Shown piece after piece: positions 1 through 8,566 of a stretch of DNA of 64,000 bases; the stretch's first letter is position 1, and every line of letters begins with the position of its first letter. A program made the position numbers and the translations under genes. Below the pieces are notes generated by a model. That model was not told the origin of the DNA. It did not search any database and saw nothing but the letters and a program-made list of their open reading frames with translations. Source of the DNA: WLMZ01 sp038227995 (GTDB lineage: Bacteria; Actinomycetota; Acidimicrobiia; Acidimicrobiales; Ilumatobacteraceae); assembly GCA_038227995.1 (NCBI GenBank), contig JBBRPP010000014.1, forward strand, positions 1-64,000, in the 5' to 3' direction.

Positions 1-34
1 ACCAAGAAGGCTGACCCACAACAGAAGCACGAAG

Positions 35-190
35 TGTCAAGCAGCTACCGGAGTCACTGTCGCCCAGCTACCGAAGTCGCGTCCCGAAACTGTCACCCAC
101 CTACCGGAGTCACAGTGTCAAGCATGAACCGGAACTGCACACGCCCCCCCGTTGAGGTCAACCGTCACGTGTTGTGTCAGGACTGTGTCA
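35..190. repeat. Short repeats resembling an IS21-family element end
   Basis: Three copies of a ctaccg(g/a)agtc motif begin at 45, 68 and 101, interspersed with tgtca words at 35, 91, 116, 175 and 186. Multiple short terminal repeats of this style are known at the ends of IS21 (istA/istB) elements, and the wording is familiar from actinobacterial members. The element body would lie to the left of the window. No transposase can be read here, so this is an inference from repeat pattern only. Apart from these repeats I see no gene in 1-250. Confidence 0.4.
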
Positions 191-210
191 GACGACAGGG
201 CCCCGGACGA

Positions 211-238
211 CGAACACCCTGCCTGAGCAGGGTGTTCG
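211..238 (-). terminator. Terminator hairpin of tRNA-Pro
   Basis: A perfect 12-bp stem (211-222 with 227-238) closes a 4-nt loop. It lies 12 bp beyond the CCA end of tRNA-Pro in the direction of its transcription. No strong U-tract follows, as is common in high-GC actinobacteria. Confidence 0.65.
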
Positions 239-250
239 CGCCGTTCACTT

Positions 251-327
251 TGGTCGGGCTGACAGGATTTGAACCTGCGACCCCTTGTCCCCCAGACAAG
301 TGCGCTACCAAGCTGCGCTACAGCCCG
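251..327 (-). tRNA. tRNA-Pro(GGG)
   Basis: The reverse complement folds as a tRNA. The acceptor stem is CGGGCTG (327-321) pairing with CAGCCCG (261-255), followed by discriminator A (254) and a genomically encoded CCA (253-251). The anticodon stem CTTGT/ACAAG encloses loop CTGGGGG, giving anticodon GGG, which reads proline CCC. The T-arm shows the usual GTTCAAATC. The gene is monocistronic, with its own terminator hairpin downstream, and lies next to IS21-like repeats. Confidence 0.95.
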
Positions 328-357
328 TTCGTGTCGGATTTCTCTCCGGCCAAACCA

Positions 358-376
358 CCGATCGGAATTCGATCGG
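358..376 (-). terminator. Weak hairpin after the zinc-ribbon gene
   Basis: A 7-bp stem ccgatcg/cgatcgg with a 5-nt loop lies between the 3' end of the zinc-ribbon gene and the tRNA. It could end the upstream minus-strand operon, but the stem is short and there is no U-tract. Confidence 0.25.
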
Positions 377-435
377 CCGGTCGATGGTAACTGGCCGGTC
401 CGCCCGGCGACAACGCGTTTGTCATCGGGTCGACG

Positions 436-693
436 TCACAGGAAGATGAGGTCGATCACCCGGTACGTCAGGTAGATCGCCAGCATCACCATCAACAACT
501 TGAAGTGCCAGGGTGCACCGGCATCGTCATCAGCGTCGTCTCCGGCGGCAAGCTTGCGAATGTCGATGTTCTTGGCCGTGATCGGCGCGGGCGCGGCTGG
601 TGCTTCGAGCGGCCGATGGCACGTCGGGCACGTGCCGTCTTGCGCCATCGCAGACGGGGCGTAGTACTTGGCGCAGTCCTCACACCATGGCAT
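436..693 (-). CDS. Small zinc-ribbon membrane protein
   Basis: This is an 85-residue protein of unknown function. The N-terminus has two Cys pairs, CEDC (residues 4-7) and CPTC (22-25), forming a small zinc ribbon. A low-complexity Ala/Pro segment and an acidic stretch follow, and a single hydrophobic segment (about 65-85) reaches the C-terminus, so it is probably a tail-anchored membrane protein with the ribbon in the cytoplasm. It starts 9 bp after the der stop codon and is probably cotranscribed with der. The reading frame and Cys pattern are seen; membrane topology is inferred. Confidence 0.75.
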   Translation of the reverse strand: MPWCEDCAKYYAPSAMAQDGTCPTCHRPLEAPAAPAPITAKNIDIRKLAAGDDADDDAGAPWHFKLLMVMLAIYLTYRVIDLIFL

Positions 694-702
694 CAGGCGT
701 TC

Positions 703-2055
703 CTATTCGGTGCGACGGCGCACGCGCAACTTGATGGGCGTGGAGCCGAAGTCGAATGCCTCGCGAATGCTGCGCTCGAGATAGCGCAGGTACGTCTGTG
801 GCAGCTCGCGGTTGGCGAACAGCGTGAACGTCGGCGGGTCCGTGGCGCCCTGCATCGCGTACAACACTTTGGTGCCACCGGGCGCCGGCTGCTTCTGCTG
901 CGCGGCCGCGATCACCTTGTTCACATCACGAGTCGGCACGCGCCGGTGGTACTGCTCGATCGCATCCTGCAGCACGGGGCGCAGCTTGTGCACGCCCATC
1001 CCGGTCAGCGCGGAGATCTTCAGGATCGGCGCGTCACCGATGAAGCCGAGCTTTCGTTTGACGTCGGCCACCAGATCGAGGCGACGATCCGCGTCGTCGA
1101 TCAACTCCCATTTGTTGAGCATCAATACGATCGGGCAACCCGCTGCATCGACTCGCTCGGCCAGGCGCTGATCCTGACCGGTGATGCCCTCGGTCGCGTC
1201 GATCACGAACAGCGCGATGTCGGAGTCGTCGATCGCCCTCAACGCCCGCACCAGCGAGTAGTACTCGGCCGAATCGTCGATCTTGCCGCGGCGACGCATG
1301 CCGGCCGTGTCGACGTACACGATCGGTCCGTCCTCGGTCTCGACCAACGTGTCGATCGCATCACGGGTGGTGCCGGGCATGTCGTGCACGACCGAGCGGT
1401 CCTCGCCGACGAGACGATTGAAGAGCGTGCTCTTGCCGACGTTCGGTCGGCCGACCACGGCAACACGCGGCGGTGCGATCTCGGGCCGAACCCAGTCCTC
1501 GTCGGCCTCGTTCGCCTCGGCAACGCCCGCCGCGCTGACATCGGGGATGCGCGCGATCACTTCGTCGAGCAGGTCGCCGGCGCGACGACCGTGCAACGCG
1601 CTGACGGGCAGCGGATCGCCGAGACCCAACGCGAGGAACTGCCACCGGTCCGCTTCGCGGCGATCGTTGTCGGCCTTGTTGGCCACGAGCAGCACGGGCG
1701 GCTTGATGCGACGCAGCCACATCGCGATCGACTCGTCGTCGTCGGTGATGCCGATCGACCCGTCGACCACGAACAGCACGAGGTCGGCGGCCTTGACCGC
1801 AGCCTCGACCTGGCGGCTGACCTTGGCATCGAGTTCGTTGCCGTTCGGCAGCCATCCACCGGTGTCGACCAGCATGAACGGACGACCGAGCCACTCGGCT
1901 TCGAACTCCTTGCGGTCGCGGGTGACGCCAGGGCGGTCCTCGACGATGGCGACCTGTTCGCCGATGACGCGGTTGAAGAGCGTGCTCTTGCCCACGTTGG
2001 GGCGCCCCACGATCACAACGGTGGGCAGGGTGGAGGGAGTGTCGGTGTCAGTCAT
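703..2055 (-). CDS. der: Ribosome-assembly GTPase Der (EngA)
   Basis: Der is a tandem-GTPase factor required for late assembly of the 50S ribosomal subunit. Two G domains are visible: P-loops GRPNVGKS at residues 17-24 and 202-209, G3 DTGG in the first and DTAG in the second, and G4 motifs NKAD and NKWE. A KH-like C-terminal domain follows and ends in a basic tail. The length of 450 residues is typical. I chose the ATG at 2055, giving the N-terminus MTDTDTP just before the first G domain; upstream in-frame codons only add non-homologous sequence. The gene overlaps the upstream DUF512 gene by 8 bp, so translation is probably coupled. Confidence 0.95.
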   Translation of the reverse strand: MTDTDTPSTLPTVVIVGRPNVGKSTLFNRVIGEQVAIVEDRPGVTRDRKEFEAEWLGRPFMLVDTGGWLPNGNELDAKVSRQVEAAVKAADLVLFVVDGSIGITDDDESIAMWLRRIKPPVLLVANKADNDRREADRWQFLALGLGDPLPVSALHGRRAGDLLDEVIARIPDVSAAGVAEANEADEDWVRPEIAPPRVAVVGRPNVGKSTLFNRLVGEDRSVVHDMPGTTRDAIDTLVETEDGPIVYVDTAGMRRRGKIDDSAEYYSLVRALRAIDDSDIALFVIDATEGITGQDQRLAERVDAAGCPIVLMLNKWELIDDADRRLDLVADVKRKLGFIGDAPILKISALTGMGVHKLRPVLQDAIEQYHRRVPTRDVNKVIAAAQQKQPAPGGTKVLYAMQGATDPPTFTLFANRELPQTYLRYLERSIREAFDFGSTPIKLRVRRRTE

Positions 2056-3490
2056 CGGACGGCCTTGTCGATTGCGGATTCGAGAGTGTGGCGCCGAGCG
2101 CGGCGCGCAGCGAGATGCCATTGGTGGGGACGACCTCGACCGATCGGGGAAGATCGGCGACGGTCAGCCCGTCAAGGAAACGCCCCTCGCTGAGGCAGAC
2201 ATCGGGGAGCAGGTAGCGGTGCGAGAGTGGCTGATCGGCCAAGGTTCGGGCGATGTCCTCGCCGACCATCAGACCGGTGACAGCGGTGTTGCCGCCGAAG
2301 AAGTCGTTGCGTACTGGAATGATGCGAATGTCATCGCGGTGAAGGTCGGCCACGAGTGGACTCAGGATGTGCGCACCGAACTCACCGGTGAGGATGCCGA
2401 TCGGCGCAGTGGACCGTGGGCGCAACATCACGTTGCCGTCGCTGGACGCCGACGAGCCACAGCTCTTCATACCGGTGTCGCCGGCGGGATTGCGCGGGGC
2501 CCGGTAGCCAGCGGCCGGAGCGCCGTCGACCCACGAGAAGAAACCGCTCTGCGGGCCGACGGGCACGTCGACCTCACCGGTGAACTCCATCGCGAACGTA
2601 CGCGCCATGCCGATGCCGTCCTCGTGCATGTCGAAGCCGACGTAGGTCTCTGCCGGCGGGAACGGGCGACCGGTCATCACGTAGTACTCGTCAGCGGCGA
2701 ACACCATCCGGTGGCCGAGGGTGGCGGCGAAGATGTCCTGCCAGTCGTGGACCGTGTCGATCACCGCATTCGCCTCATCCGACGTGTGCAGACGCATCGC
2801 CGATTCGGTGTTGTAGCGGCTGAGTCCGAGAGGCACACACGCGATCGACGCGAGTTCGGGGTACTGATCCAGCACGCCGGCGAGCGTGTCGTCGAGGACA
2901 GCACCGTCGTTGACACCCGGGCACACGACGATCTGACCGTGCACCGTGATGCCGTTGTCGAGCAAGGCCCGCAACCAGCGGAGGCTCATCCCACCACGGG
3001 GGTTGCGCAGCATCCGGTTGCGGATCTCAGGGTCGGTTGCGTGGATGCTGACGTTCAGTGGGGAGAGCCGCTCGGTGATCACGCGCTCGAGGTCGGCCTC
3101 GGTGAAGCGAGTGAGCGTGGTGAAGTTGCCGTACAGGAAGCTGAGCCGGTAGTCGTCGTCCTTCAGGTACAGGCTCTTCCGCAGGCCTTTCGGCAGCTGG
3201 TAGATGAAACAGAACTCGCAGTGGTTGTCGCACGTGCGCACGCGATCGAACAACGCACTCGCGACTTCGGCCCCCAACGGCTCACCGGCGCGCTTGGCGA
3301 CCTCGATCGAGAGCTCGACATTGCCGCGCCGAACGTCGAGATCGACTTCGGCTTCGTCGACCAGGAATCGCCACTCGATGATGTCGCGTGGCACCTGCCC
3401 GTTCAGACGCAACACCTCGTCGCCGGCCTGAAGGCCGGCGTGCTCGGCCGGCGAACCGGGAGCAACGAGAGTGACGGTGGGCAGTGACAT
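2048..3490 (-). CDS. DUF512 family radical-SAM/PDZ protein
   Basis: This 480-residue protein has an N-terminal PDZ-like segment (about 1-70) and then a radical-SAM-type cluster motif CX3CX2C at Cys87, Cys91 and Cys94, followed by the DUF512 region. The family is conserved in actinobacteria, cyanobacteria and clostridia and often sits beside der, as here, but its reaction is not established. The motif predicts a 4Fe-4S cluster and SAM cleavage. The gene starts the minus-strand operon DUF512-der-zinc ribbon, and its stop codon overlaps the der start. It is divergent from ispH. Confidence 0.9.
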   Translation of the reverse strand: MSLPTVTLVAPGSPAEHAGLQAGDEVLRLNGQVPRDIIEWRFLVDEAEVDLDVRRGNVELSIEVAKRAGEPLGAEVASALFDRVRTCDNHCEFCFIYQLPKGLRKSLYLKDDDYRLSFLYGNFTTLTRFTEADLERVITERLSPLNVSIHATDPEIRNRMLRNPRGGMSLRWLRALLDNGITVHGQIVVCPGVNDGAVLDDTLAGVLDQYPELASIACVPLGLSRYNTESAMRLHTSDEANAVIDTVHDWQDIFAATLGHRMVFAADEYYVMTGRPFPPAETYVGFDMHEDGIGMARTFAMEFTGEVDVPVGPQSGFFSWVDGAPAAGYRAPRNPAGDTGMKSCGSSASSDGNVMLRPRSTAPIGILTGEFGAHILSPLVADLHRDDIRIIPVRNDFFGGNTAVTGLMVGEDIARTLADQPLSHRYLLPDVCLSEGRFLDGLTVADLPRSVEVVPTNGISLRAALGATLSNPQSTRPSDD

Positions 3491-3499
3491 AGCCCGCCA

Positions 3500-3505
3500 A
3501 GGCTA
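3500..3505 (-). promoter_or_regulatory. Candidate -10 box, DUF512-der operon
   Basis: TAGCCT on the minus strand ends 9 nt before the start ATG at 3490. This matches the TAnnnT spacing seen before many genes in this window and suggests a very short or absent leader. Confidence 0.4.
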
Positions 3506-3552
3506 TCGGCGGCCCGATCTGGAGCGGTTCTGGCCGGAATGCGGCGCACCGG

Positions 3553-3558
3553 TAACCT
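3553..3558 (+). promoter_or_regulatory. Candidate -10 box for leaderless ispH
   Basis: TAACCT lies 6 nt before the GTG start of ispH, and no Shine-Dalgarno sequence is present. The position predicts transcription starting at or next to the start codon. Confidence 0.5.
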
Positions 3559-3564
3559 GCAGCC

Positions 3565-4596
3565 GTGGATGTCGACCGTGTGCTGCTCGCCGAACCGAGA
3601 GGTTTCTGCGCCGGCGTCGAGATGGCGATCAAGGCCCTCGCGTTCATGGTGCGCAGCTTCCCCGCACCGGTGTACTGCTACCACGAGATCGTCCACAACA
3701 AGTTGATCGTCGAACAGTTCGAGGCCCAGGGTGTCGTGTTCGTCGACGACATCTCGGCCGTCCCGCAGGGCAGCCCGATCATGCTGTCCGCCCACGGATC
3801 CGCACCCGAGGTCGTCGCCGCAGCCCGCAACCGCGGCAGCTACGTCGTCGATTCGGTCTGCCCGTTGGTGACGAAGGTTCATCACGAGGTCAAGGTGCGC
3901 GCCGGCAAGGGCTATCGCATCGTCTACGTCGGCCACGAGGGTCACGAAGAAGCAGTCGGCACGATGGCGGTGGCTCCGGGCTCGATCAGCCGCGTCGAAT
4001 CCGTGGCCGAGGTCGCCGCGCTCCCCCAGTTCGACGAGCCGGTCGCACTGCTGGCCCAGACCACACTGTCGCACCGCGACTGGGAGGGCGTGGCCGTCGC
4101 AGTCCGCGGCCGCTACCCCGATGTGTGGTCGCCCGGGCGCAGTGATCTGTGCTTCGCGACGACCAACCGCCAGTCGGCGTTGATGAGCATCGCCCCACGC
4201 GTCGATGCGTTGATCGTGATCGGCTCGGCGAACTCGTCGAACACACGCGCCCTCGAGAAGCTGGCAATCGAGGCCGGCTGCCCACGAGTGTTCCGCATCA
4301 ACGACGTCGAGGAACTGCCCAACGACCTGACCGGTGTTGTCGGGGTCACGGCTGGTGCGTCGGCGCCGGAAGATCTCGTTCAGGCGGTGGTGCTGCACCT
4401 CGCCCCGAAGTTCGGCGTCGAGACCGTGCGTGCCACGGAAGAGGACGAATACTTCCCGCCGCCGCGCAACATCCGCGATCTGCAGGCCGCGATCAGCGCC
4501 GCCGCGGCCGTCCTTCTCGGCGCGTCATCCGACGCGGCCGCGATCGACGATCGGGCGGTCCCCGCCAGCGATGTTCTCGCCGCACTGGGACGCTGA
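3565..4596 (+). CDS. ispH: 4-hydroxy-3-methylbut-2-enyl diphosphate reductase
   Basis: IspH (LytB) makes the last step of the MEP isoprenoid pathway, reducing HMBPP to IPP and DMAPP with a 4Fe-4S cluster. The three cluster cysteines are visible at Cys15 (GFCAGV), Cys99 (SVCPLV) and Cys196 (DLCFAT). The active-site histidine motifs EIVHN (His44) and AHGSAP (His77) are also present, as is TTNRQ. The length of 343 residues is slightly long because of an Ala-rich C-terminal tail. The start is GTG, with a -10-like box 6 nt upstream. The two membrane-protein genes downstream follow within 2-10 bp, so they probably share the transcript. Confidence 0.96.
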   Translation: MDVDRVLLAEPRGFCAGVEMAIKALAFMVRSFPAPVYCYHEIVHNKLIVEQFEAQGVVFVDDISAVPQGSPIMLSAHGSAPEVVAAARNRGSYVVDSVCPLVTKVHHEVKVRAGKGYRIVYVGHEGHEEAVGTMAVAPGSISRVESVAEVAALPQFDEPVALLAQTTLSHRDWEGVAVAVRGRYPDVWSPGRSDLCFATTNRQSALMSIAPRVDALIVIGSANSSNTRALEKLAIEAGCPRVFRINDVEELPNDLTGVVGVTAGASAPEDLVQAVVLHLAPKFGVETVRATEEDEYFPPPRNIRDLQAAISAAAAVLLGASSDAAAIDDRAVPASDVLAALGR

Positions 4597-4598
4597 CG

Positions 4599-5006
4599 AT
4601 GCTCTCGCCCACCACCGCGACGATCCGTCTGACGCTGCACGTCTTGGCAGCCACCATCTGGGTCGGCGGTCAGTTCACGCTGGCCGGGTTGCTGCCGGTG
4701 CTCCGTCAGCACGAGGGTCTGGCCAAGTCGGCGGCTCGCGCGTTCAACCGCATCGCATGGCCTGCGTTCGCAGTTCTCGTCATCACGGGTATGTGGAACC
4801 TGGCGGCGGTCAATGTCGGCGACGCCGATACCGCATACCAGATCACCGTCTTCGTCAAGATCGTCGTCGCGATCCTGGCGGGCGCCGCGGCGGCCGTGCA
4901 TGTCTCGGCCAGGAGCAAACTCTTGCTCGCTCTGGGCGGAGCGGTCGGCGCTTTGGCGTCGGTGGGTGCTGTGTTTCTCGGCGTCCTGTTGCACACCGGC
5001 CGCTGA
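4599..5006 (+). CDS. CopD-like integral membrane protein
   Basis: This 135-residue protein is almost entirely hydrophobic, with four predicted membrane helices. The first contains HVLAATIWVGGQF, a His- and Trp-bearing motif of the CopD/DUF2269-type membrane family, whose members are linked to copper handling or haem-containing membrane redox proteins. The ATG at 4599 lies 2 bp after the ispH stop, so the gene is cotranscribed. No metal substrate can be assigned from sequence. The alternative is a generic small membrane protein. Confidence 0.7.
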   Translation: MLSPTTATIRLTLHVLAATIWVGGQFTLAGLLPVLRQHEGLAKSAARAFNRIAWPAFAVLVITGMWNLAAVNVGDADTAYQITVFVKIVVAILAGAAAAVHVSARSKLLLALGGAVGALASVGAVFLGVLLHTGR

Positions 5007-5016
5007 CCGAAGCGTC

Positions 5017-5949
5017 GTGAGCACGCATCGCCCCGCCACGTCGCGCCGCGACGCAGGGATCATGCTGGCGACCGCAATCACCGTCGGCAGCTTGTCGTTC
5101 ACCTTGATCAAGATCGTGCTCCGCGATCTGTCGCCGATCTCGCTGGCCGCTGGTCGCGTGGTTTTCTCGGCCGCTGCCTTCGCTTCGGTCGTGGTGCTTC
5201 AGCCACACCGTCGCACGCCGATCCGCCGCGGCGACCGTCTGCGGGTGGTGCTGTGCGGACTCGGCGGATCGGCCGGCTTCCATCTGCTCTTCAACTGGGG
5301 GCAGAGCCGAGTCTCGGTCGCGGTGTCCGCTGTCGTGCTCGGCACGATGCCGGCGGTGGTCGCGGCAGGCGAGATGTTGTTCCTCCGCCATCGGCTGGCG
5401 GCTGTCCAGTTCGCCGGGTTGGCCCTGTCGCTGATCGGCATCGCCGTGATCTCGTTGACATCGGGTGGCGGCACGACGTCATCGACGATCGGGATCGTGG
5501 CCGTCGCCGCGGCCACGGTGGTGTGGTCGGCAGTGACCGTCGCAACACGGAGCCTCGCCGATCGCTATGACCCGTGGTGGTTGAACACGCCGGGCACACT
5601 GCTGGGTGCAGTGGTCATGATCGTGATCGCGGCGCCGAGCGCGCACGAGTTCGGCCATCTCTCGCCGCGGTCGTGGATCTTCCTGATCTGGCTCGGTGTG
5701 GTCAGCTCGGCGTTCATCTATGCCGCATTGGCCAAGGCGATGGCGGTGTTGTCAGCCACGACCACCGCCAGCCTGTCGACCCTCGTGACCCCGGTCGGCA
5801 TCGGCGTGGCGTGGGTCGCGTTGGGCGAGCGGCCGTCTCTGTTCGCCGCCATCGGGGCCGTCACCGTCCTGGCGGGCGTCACGCTGGTGAGCCGACCGAG
5901 ATCGTCCGGCGCTGCAACCGATCGGGTCGACGCGATGTCGGCCGCCTGA
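5017..5949 (+). CDS. EamA/DMT family transporter
   Basis: This 310-residue protein has ten hydrophobic segments arranged as two EamA repeats (about 18-150 and 165-295), the pattern of the drug/metabolite transporter superfamily. Each half ends with the typical small-residue-rich helix preceded by an acidic residue (GEMLFLR and GERPSL). I chose GTG at 5017, giving the N-terminus MSTHRPATSRRD before the first helix. It is probably expressed from the ispH transcript. The substrate is unknown; the family exports amino acids, metabolites or nucleotide-like compounds. Confidence 0.85.
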   Translation: MSTHRPATSRRDAGIMLATAITVGSLSFTLIKIVLRDLSPISLAAGRVVFSAAAFASVVVLQPHRRTPIRRGDRLRVVLCGLGGSAGFHLLFNWGQSRVSVAVSAVVLGTMPAVVAAGEMLFLRHRLAAVQFAGLALSLIGIAVISLTSGGGTTSSTIGIVAVAAATVVWSAVTVATRSLADRYDPWWLNTPGTLLGAVVMIVIAAPSAHEFGHLSPRSWIFLIWLGVVSSAFIYAALAKAMAVLSATTTASLSTLVTPVGIGVAWVALGERPSLFAAIGAVTVLAGVTLVSRPRSSGAATDRVDAMSAA

Positions 5950-5955
5950 CCGGGG

Positions 5956-7161
5956 TCAGTTGCGGGGAACTTCGCTCCACGGACGATCACGATCGACGCG
6001 GACGTCGCCGGGAAGGCCGAGAATGCGTTCGCCGAGGATGTTCTTCATGACCTCTGTCGTGCCGCCCTCGATCGAGTTCGCGCGCATGCGCAGAAATGCC
6101 TTTTGCAGCGTGTCGAAGCCCATCGCGTGCGACGGACGCGTCATCTCGTAGCTGCCGTAGAGCATGCCGTCGGCGCCCATCAGGTCGACGATCATGTTGT
6201 AGACGTCCTTGTTCAGCTCGGCCGAGGCGCCCTTGCCGATCGAGCCCTCGGGGCCCGGATCACCCATTTTGCGGTTCTGGTTGGCGCGGATGTTCGTGAG
6301 GCGCAGGATCTCGGCCCGACTCCACAGCTTCATGACTTCGTCGAGCGTCGCCGGGTCCTGACGATCCGCGGGCAACGCTTGCCACGTCTTGACGAGATCG
6401 CGGATGACTCCCGAGCCCTTGGCCGGGATCGCCCCGCCGATGGACACCCGCTCGTTCATCAACGTCGTCAGCGAGACGCGCCAACCGTCGCCAGGATTAC
6501 CGAGCATCTCATCGTTGGGGACGCGGGTGTCGGTGAAGTACACCTCGTTGAACTCGGCCTCACCGGTCATCTGCCGCAGCGGGCGCACCTCGACCGTCGG
6601 TGCGAGCATGTCGACCACGAACGCCGTGAGCCCAGCGTGCTTGACGGCTTCCGTGTCGGTGCGCACCACGAGCAGTCCCCAGCGGGCGACGTGAGCGAGT
6701 GTGGTCCACACCTTCTGTCCGTTGCAGATCCACTCGTCGCCGTCACGCACACCTTTCGACGACAGGCCCGCGAAGTCGGACCCTGCGCCAGGCTCGCTGA
6801 AGAGTTGGCACCAGATCTCCTCGCCCGTGAACAGTGGCCGCAGGTAGCGCGACTTCTGCGCCTCGCTGCCCCATACGGCGACCGTCGGTCCGCACATGCC
6901 ATAGCCGATGGGGTTCTTCGCACCGGCGTGAGGTGCGCCCTCGGCAAACACGCGCTCGTTGATGAGCTTCTGCAACTTGGCGTTCAGGCCGAGTCCGCCG
7001 TGGCCGATCGGGAAGTGCACCCACGCGAGGCCGAGGTCGAACTGCTGGCCGAGGAACGTGGTCGGATCGGTGGTCTTCGGCGGGTACGACTCGAGCAATT
7101 GCGTGACGAGATCGACGACGCGCTGCTCGTCAGTGGTGAGGACGTCTTCCGTGACAGTCAT
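5956..7161 (-). CDS. Acyl-CoA dehydrogenase (FadE type)
   Basis: This 401-residue FAD enzyme oxidises an acyl-CoA to its 2-enoyl-CoA. Visible family features are FSEPGAGSD (FAD/substrate-binding strand), the WTT loop after the middle domain, and the C-terminal EGGTTEVMKNI, whose Glu is the likely catalytic base. The C-terminal GERILGLP ending is common in actinobacterial FadEs of steroid or branched-acid degradation; the actual substrate is not determinable. I chose the ATG at 7161 because the sequence before it has no family match. It is the last gene of the minus-strand unit SirB1-like, flavin reductase, dehydrogenase. Confidence 0.92.
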   Translation of the reverse strand: MTVTEDVLTTDEQRVVDLVTQLLESYPPKTTDPTTFLGQQFDLGLAWVHFPIGHGGLGLNAKLQKLINERVFAEGAPHAGAKNPIGYGMCGPTVAVWGSEAQKSRYLRPLFTGEEIWCQLFSEPGAGSDFAGLSSKGVRDGDEWICNGQKVWTTLAHVARWGLLVVRTDTEAVKHAGLTAFVVDMLAPTVEVRPLRQMTGEAEFNEVYFTDTRVPNDEMLGNPGDGWRVSLTTLMNERVSIGGAIPAKGSGVIRDLVKTWQALPADRQDPATLDEVMKLWSRAEILRLTNIRANQNRKMGDPGPEGSIGKGASAELNKDVYNMIVDLMGADGMLYGSYEMTRPSHAMGFDTLQKAFLRMRANSIEGGTTEVMKNILGERILGLPGDVRVDRDRPWSEVPRN

Positions 7162-7238
7162 GAGTGGACCAACCCCCGTGGTGGTGTGAGATTCATGGAA
7201 CGGGCCGAGAATACCGAGCCACCCCGCCATCCGGCGAC

Positions 7239-7826
7239 TCACGCTCCGTCGACAGCGTCGTCCTCATCGGTGGGCGCGTCGAATCCGGCAGCCGCGAGCC
7301 GCTCGAGCAGCGCATCACGGATGCTGTAGCCGGGTTCTCGTGCCCGGTCGCCCGTGGCCCGCCAACCGAGTCGGCTGCTGTAGAGCAATGGTGGTTCGCG
7401 CAAGCGGCCCGGTCCGACTTCGACGACGCGGGCGAAGAACAGGTCGTGGTCGAACATCGGCTTGACCTCGAACGTCTCGCAGCGCAACCACGCGATCGCA
7501 TTTTTCGCGACGGGCATCCCGTTGGGGAGGAAGTCGAGGTACTCGTCGGCGATGTAGCGGAAGCGACGGCCCGGATACGAGAAGTACTGGCCGACGTCGA
7601 CTTGATCACTGGCCAGGATCGACACGGCGAACCCGCCGGCCCCGACCATCAGCGGATGCGTGTCGTGCTTGGGCGACACGCTGGCCATCACAATCGGTTC
7701 TTCGAAGCTGACCTGAGAAACCCAGTGGCTGCAGTACGCCCGGGCAACACCGTCGTGAGCCGCACCGACGAGCTGCACGCCTTTGATCATCTGTCCGAGG
7801 CTGCGCTTGATGACGGGGTCGATCAT
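7239..7826 (-). CDS. Flavin reductase domain protein
   Basis: This 195-residue protein matches the flavin-reductase-like FMN-binding fold. It begins directly with the domain (LGQMIKGVQLVGA) and carries the SHWVSQVSFEEP strand, the VSPKHDTHPLM loop and a GGFAVSILASDQ segment that contact FMN in this family. Such proteins supply reduced flavin to monooxygenases or are themselves small oxidoreductases. The partner is not evident: the next gene is an acyl-CoA dehydrogenase, and the luciferase-like monooxygenase lies 14 kb away. Confidence 0.85.
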   Translation of the reverse strand: MIDPVIKRSLGQMIKGVQLVGAAHDGVARAYCSHWVSQVSFEEPIVMASVSPKHDTHPLMVGAGGFAVSILASDQVDVGQYFSYPGRRFRYIADEYLDFLPNGMPVAKNAIAWLRCETFEVKPMFDHDLFFARVVEVGPGRLREPPLLYSSRLGWRATGDRAREPGYSIRDALLERLAAAGFDAPTDEDDAVDGA

Positions 7827-7844
7827 GGGCGGTCCACCGTTGGC

Positions 7845-8534
7845 TCAGTTGAACGCCGACACGGCGCGAGAGGCGGCGCGAACATCGAACGGTTCGCCGT
7901 TCGGGAACCAGCTGAGGAGTTCGAGCACCCAGGGCAGCATCGCCCGATCGGCGAGGTTCTTGTCGCACGCGACCCTGATGTTGTTCAGCATCCGGAACAC
8001 GATGTCTCGCGACGACACCGGGTTCAGGAAAGCCTCACGCCACGTCCCCTGGCCGCGGGTCATGCGTCGATAGAAATCCCGGACGCCGTCTCGATCCAGC
8101 AAGCGGCCGCCGTTGAACGGATCAGCGAAGACGTCAGGATCGGCGCCGCTGCCGACCAGGAAGTGACCGGGCAGGCCGATGCCGACCATCGGCACATCCA
8201 GCACGCGGGCGTGCTCCATCGCCAGCACTGACAGCGTGATCGGAATCCCCAGACCGGTGCGGATGACCTCGCACAGCATCGAGTTGCGCACGTTGTAGTA
8301 GTTGTCGGGGTTGCCGCGCAGCGGCGCGTCGCCCCAGAACAGAGACGTGATGACGCCGTTGAAGGTCGGCGCCATCTTCAGCGCCGCGCGTTGGATCTTG
8401 GCCTGTTCAGCGGCGATGTCGACGTCGTAACCACCGAGCTGGCACAAAAGGAAACCGAGGAGATCGAGCTGCGGCTTGTCACCGCGGGATTCGAGTTCGA
8501 GTCGGAAACGCTCCTTGATCTGACTCGAATCCAT
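7845..8534 (-). CDS. SirB1/transglutaminase-like protein
   Basis: This 229-residue protein resembles the SirB1 family (transglutaminase-like core 2). Typical segments are YYNVRNSMLCEVIRTGLGIPITLSVL, which carries the family cysteine, and the GLPGHFLV segment with the family histidine, followed by a FADPFNGGRLLD stretch. The biochemical role of the family is unknown. Here the usual TPR extension is short, with the C-terminus ending about 40 residues after VFRMLNNIR. It heads a three-gene minus-strand unit and has a -10-like box 6 nt before its start. Confidence 0.85.
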   Translation of the reverse strand: MDSSQIKERFRLELESRGDKPQLDLLGFLLCQLGGYDVDIAAEQAKIQRAALKMAPTFNGVITSLFWGDAPLRGNPDNYYNVRNSMLCEVIRTGLGIPITLSVLAMEHARVLDVPMVGIGLPGHFLVGSGADPDVFADPFNGGRLLDRDGVRDFYRRMTRGQGTWREAFLNPVSSRDIVFRMLNNIRVACDKNLADRAMLPWVLELLSWFPNGEPFDVRAASRAVSAFN

Positions 8535-8540
8535 TCCTGA

Positions 8541-8546
8541 AACGTA
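8541..8546 (-). promoter_or_regulatory. Candidate -10 box, SirB1-like gene
   Basis: TACGTT on the minus strand ends 6 nt before the ATG at 8534. It lies only 8 bp from the divergent box serving the ligase, so the two promoters share a compact 32-bp region. Confidence 0.5.
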
Positions 8547-8554
8547 CCCTCGGC

Positions 8555-8560
8555 TACCGT
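8555..8560 (+). promoter_or_regulatory. Candidate -10 box, acyl-CoA ligase gene
   Basis: TACCGT ends 6 nt before the ATG at 8567, and no Shine-Dalgarno sequence is visible. A leaderless transcript is likely. Confidence 0.5.
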
Positions 8561-8566
8561 CATTTC

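Noticed and set aside
34..390. Open frame of 118 codons across the tRNA region, containing LTGFEPATP
   Set aside because: This peptide is the well-known false translation of the antisense of a tRNA gene; the tRNA and its terminator explain the sequence.
505..2193. Long plus-strand open frame of 562 codons opposite der
   Set aside because: It is antisense to a conserved gene with clear GTPase motifs. Long antisense frames are expected at this GC content, and its translation has no recognisable domain.
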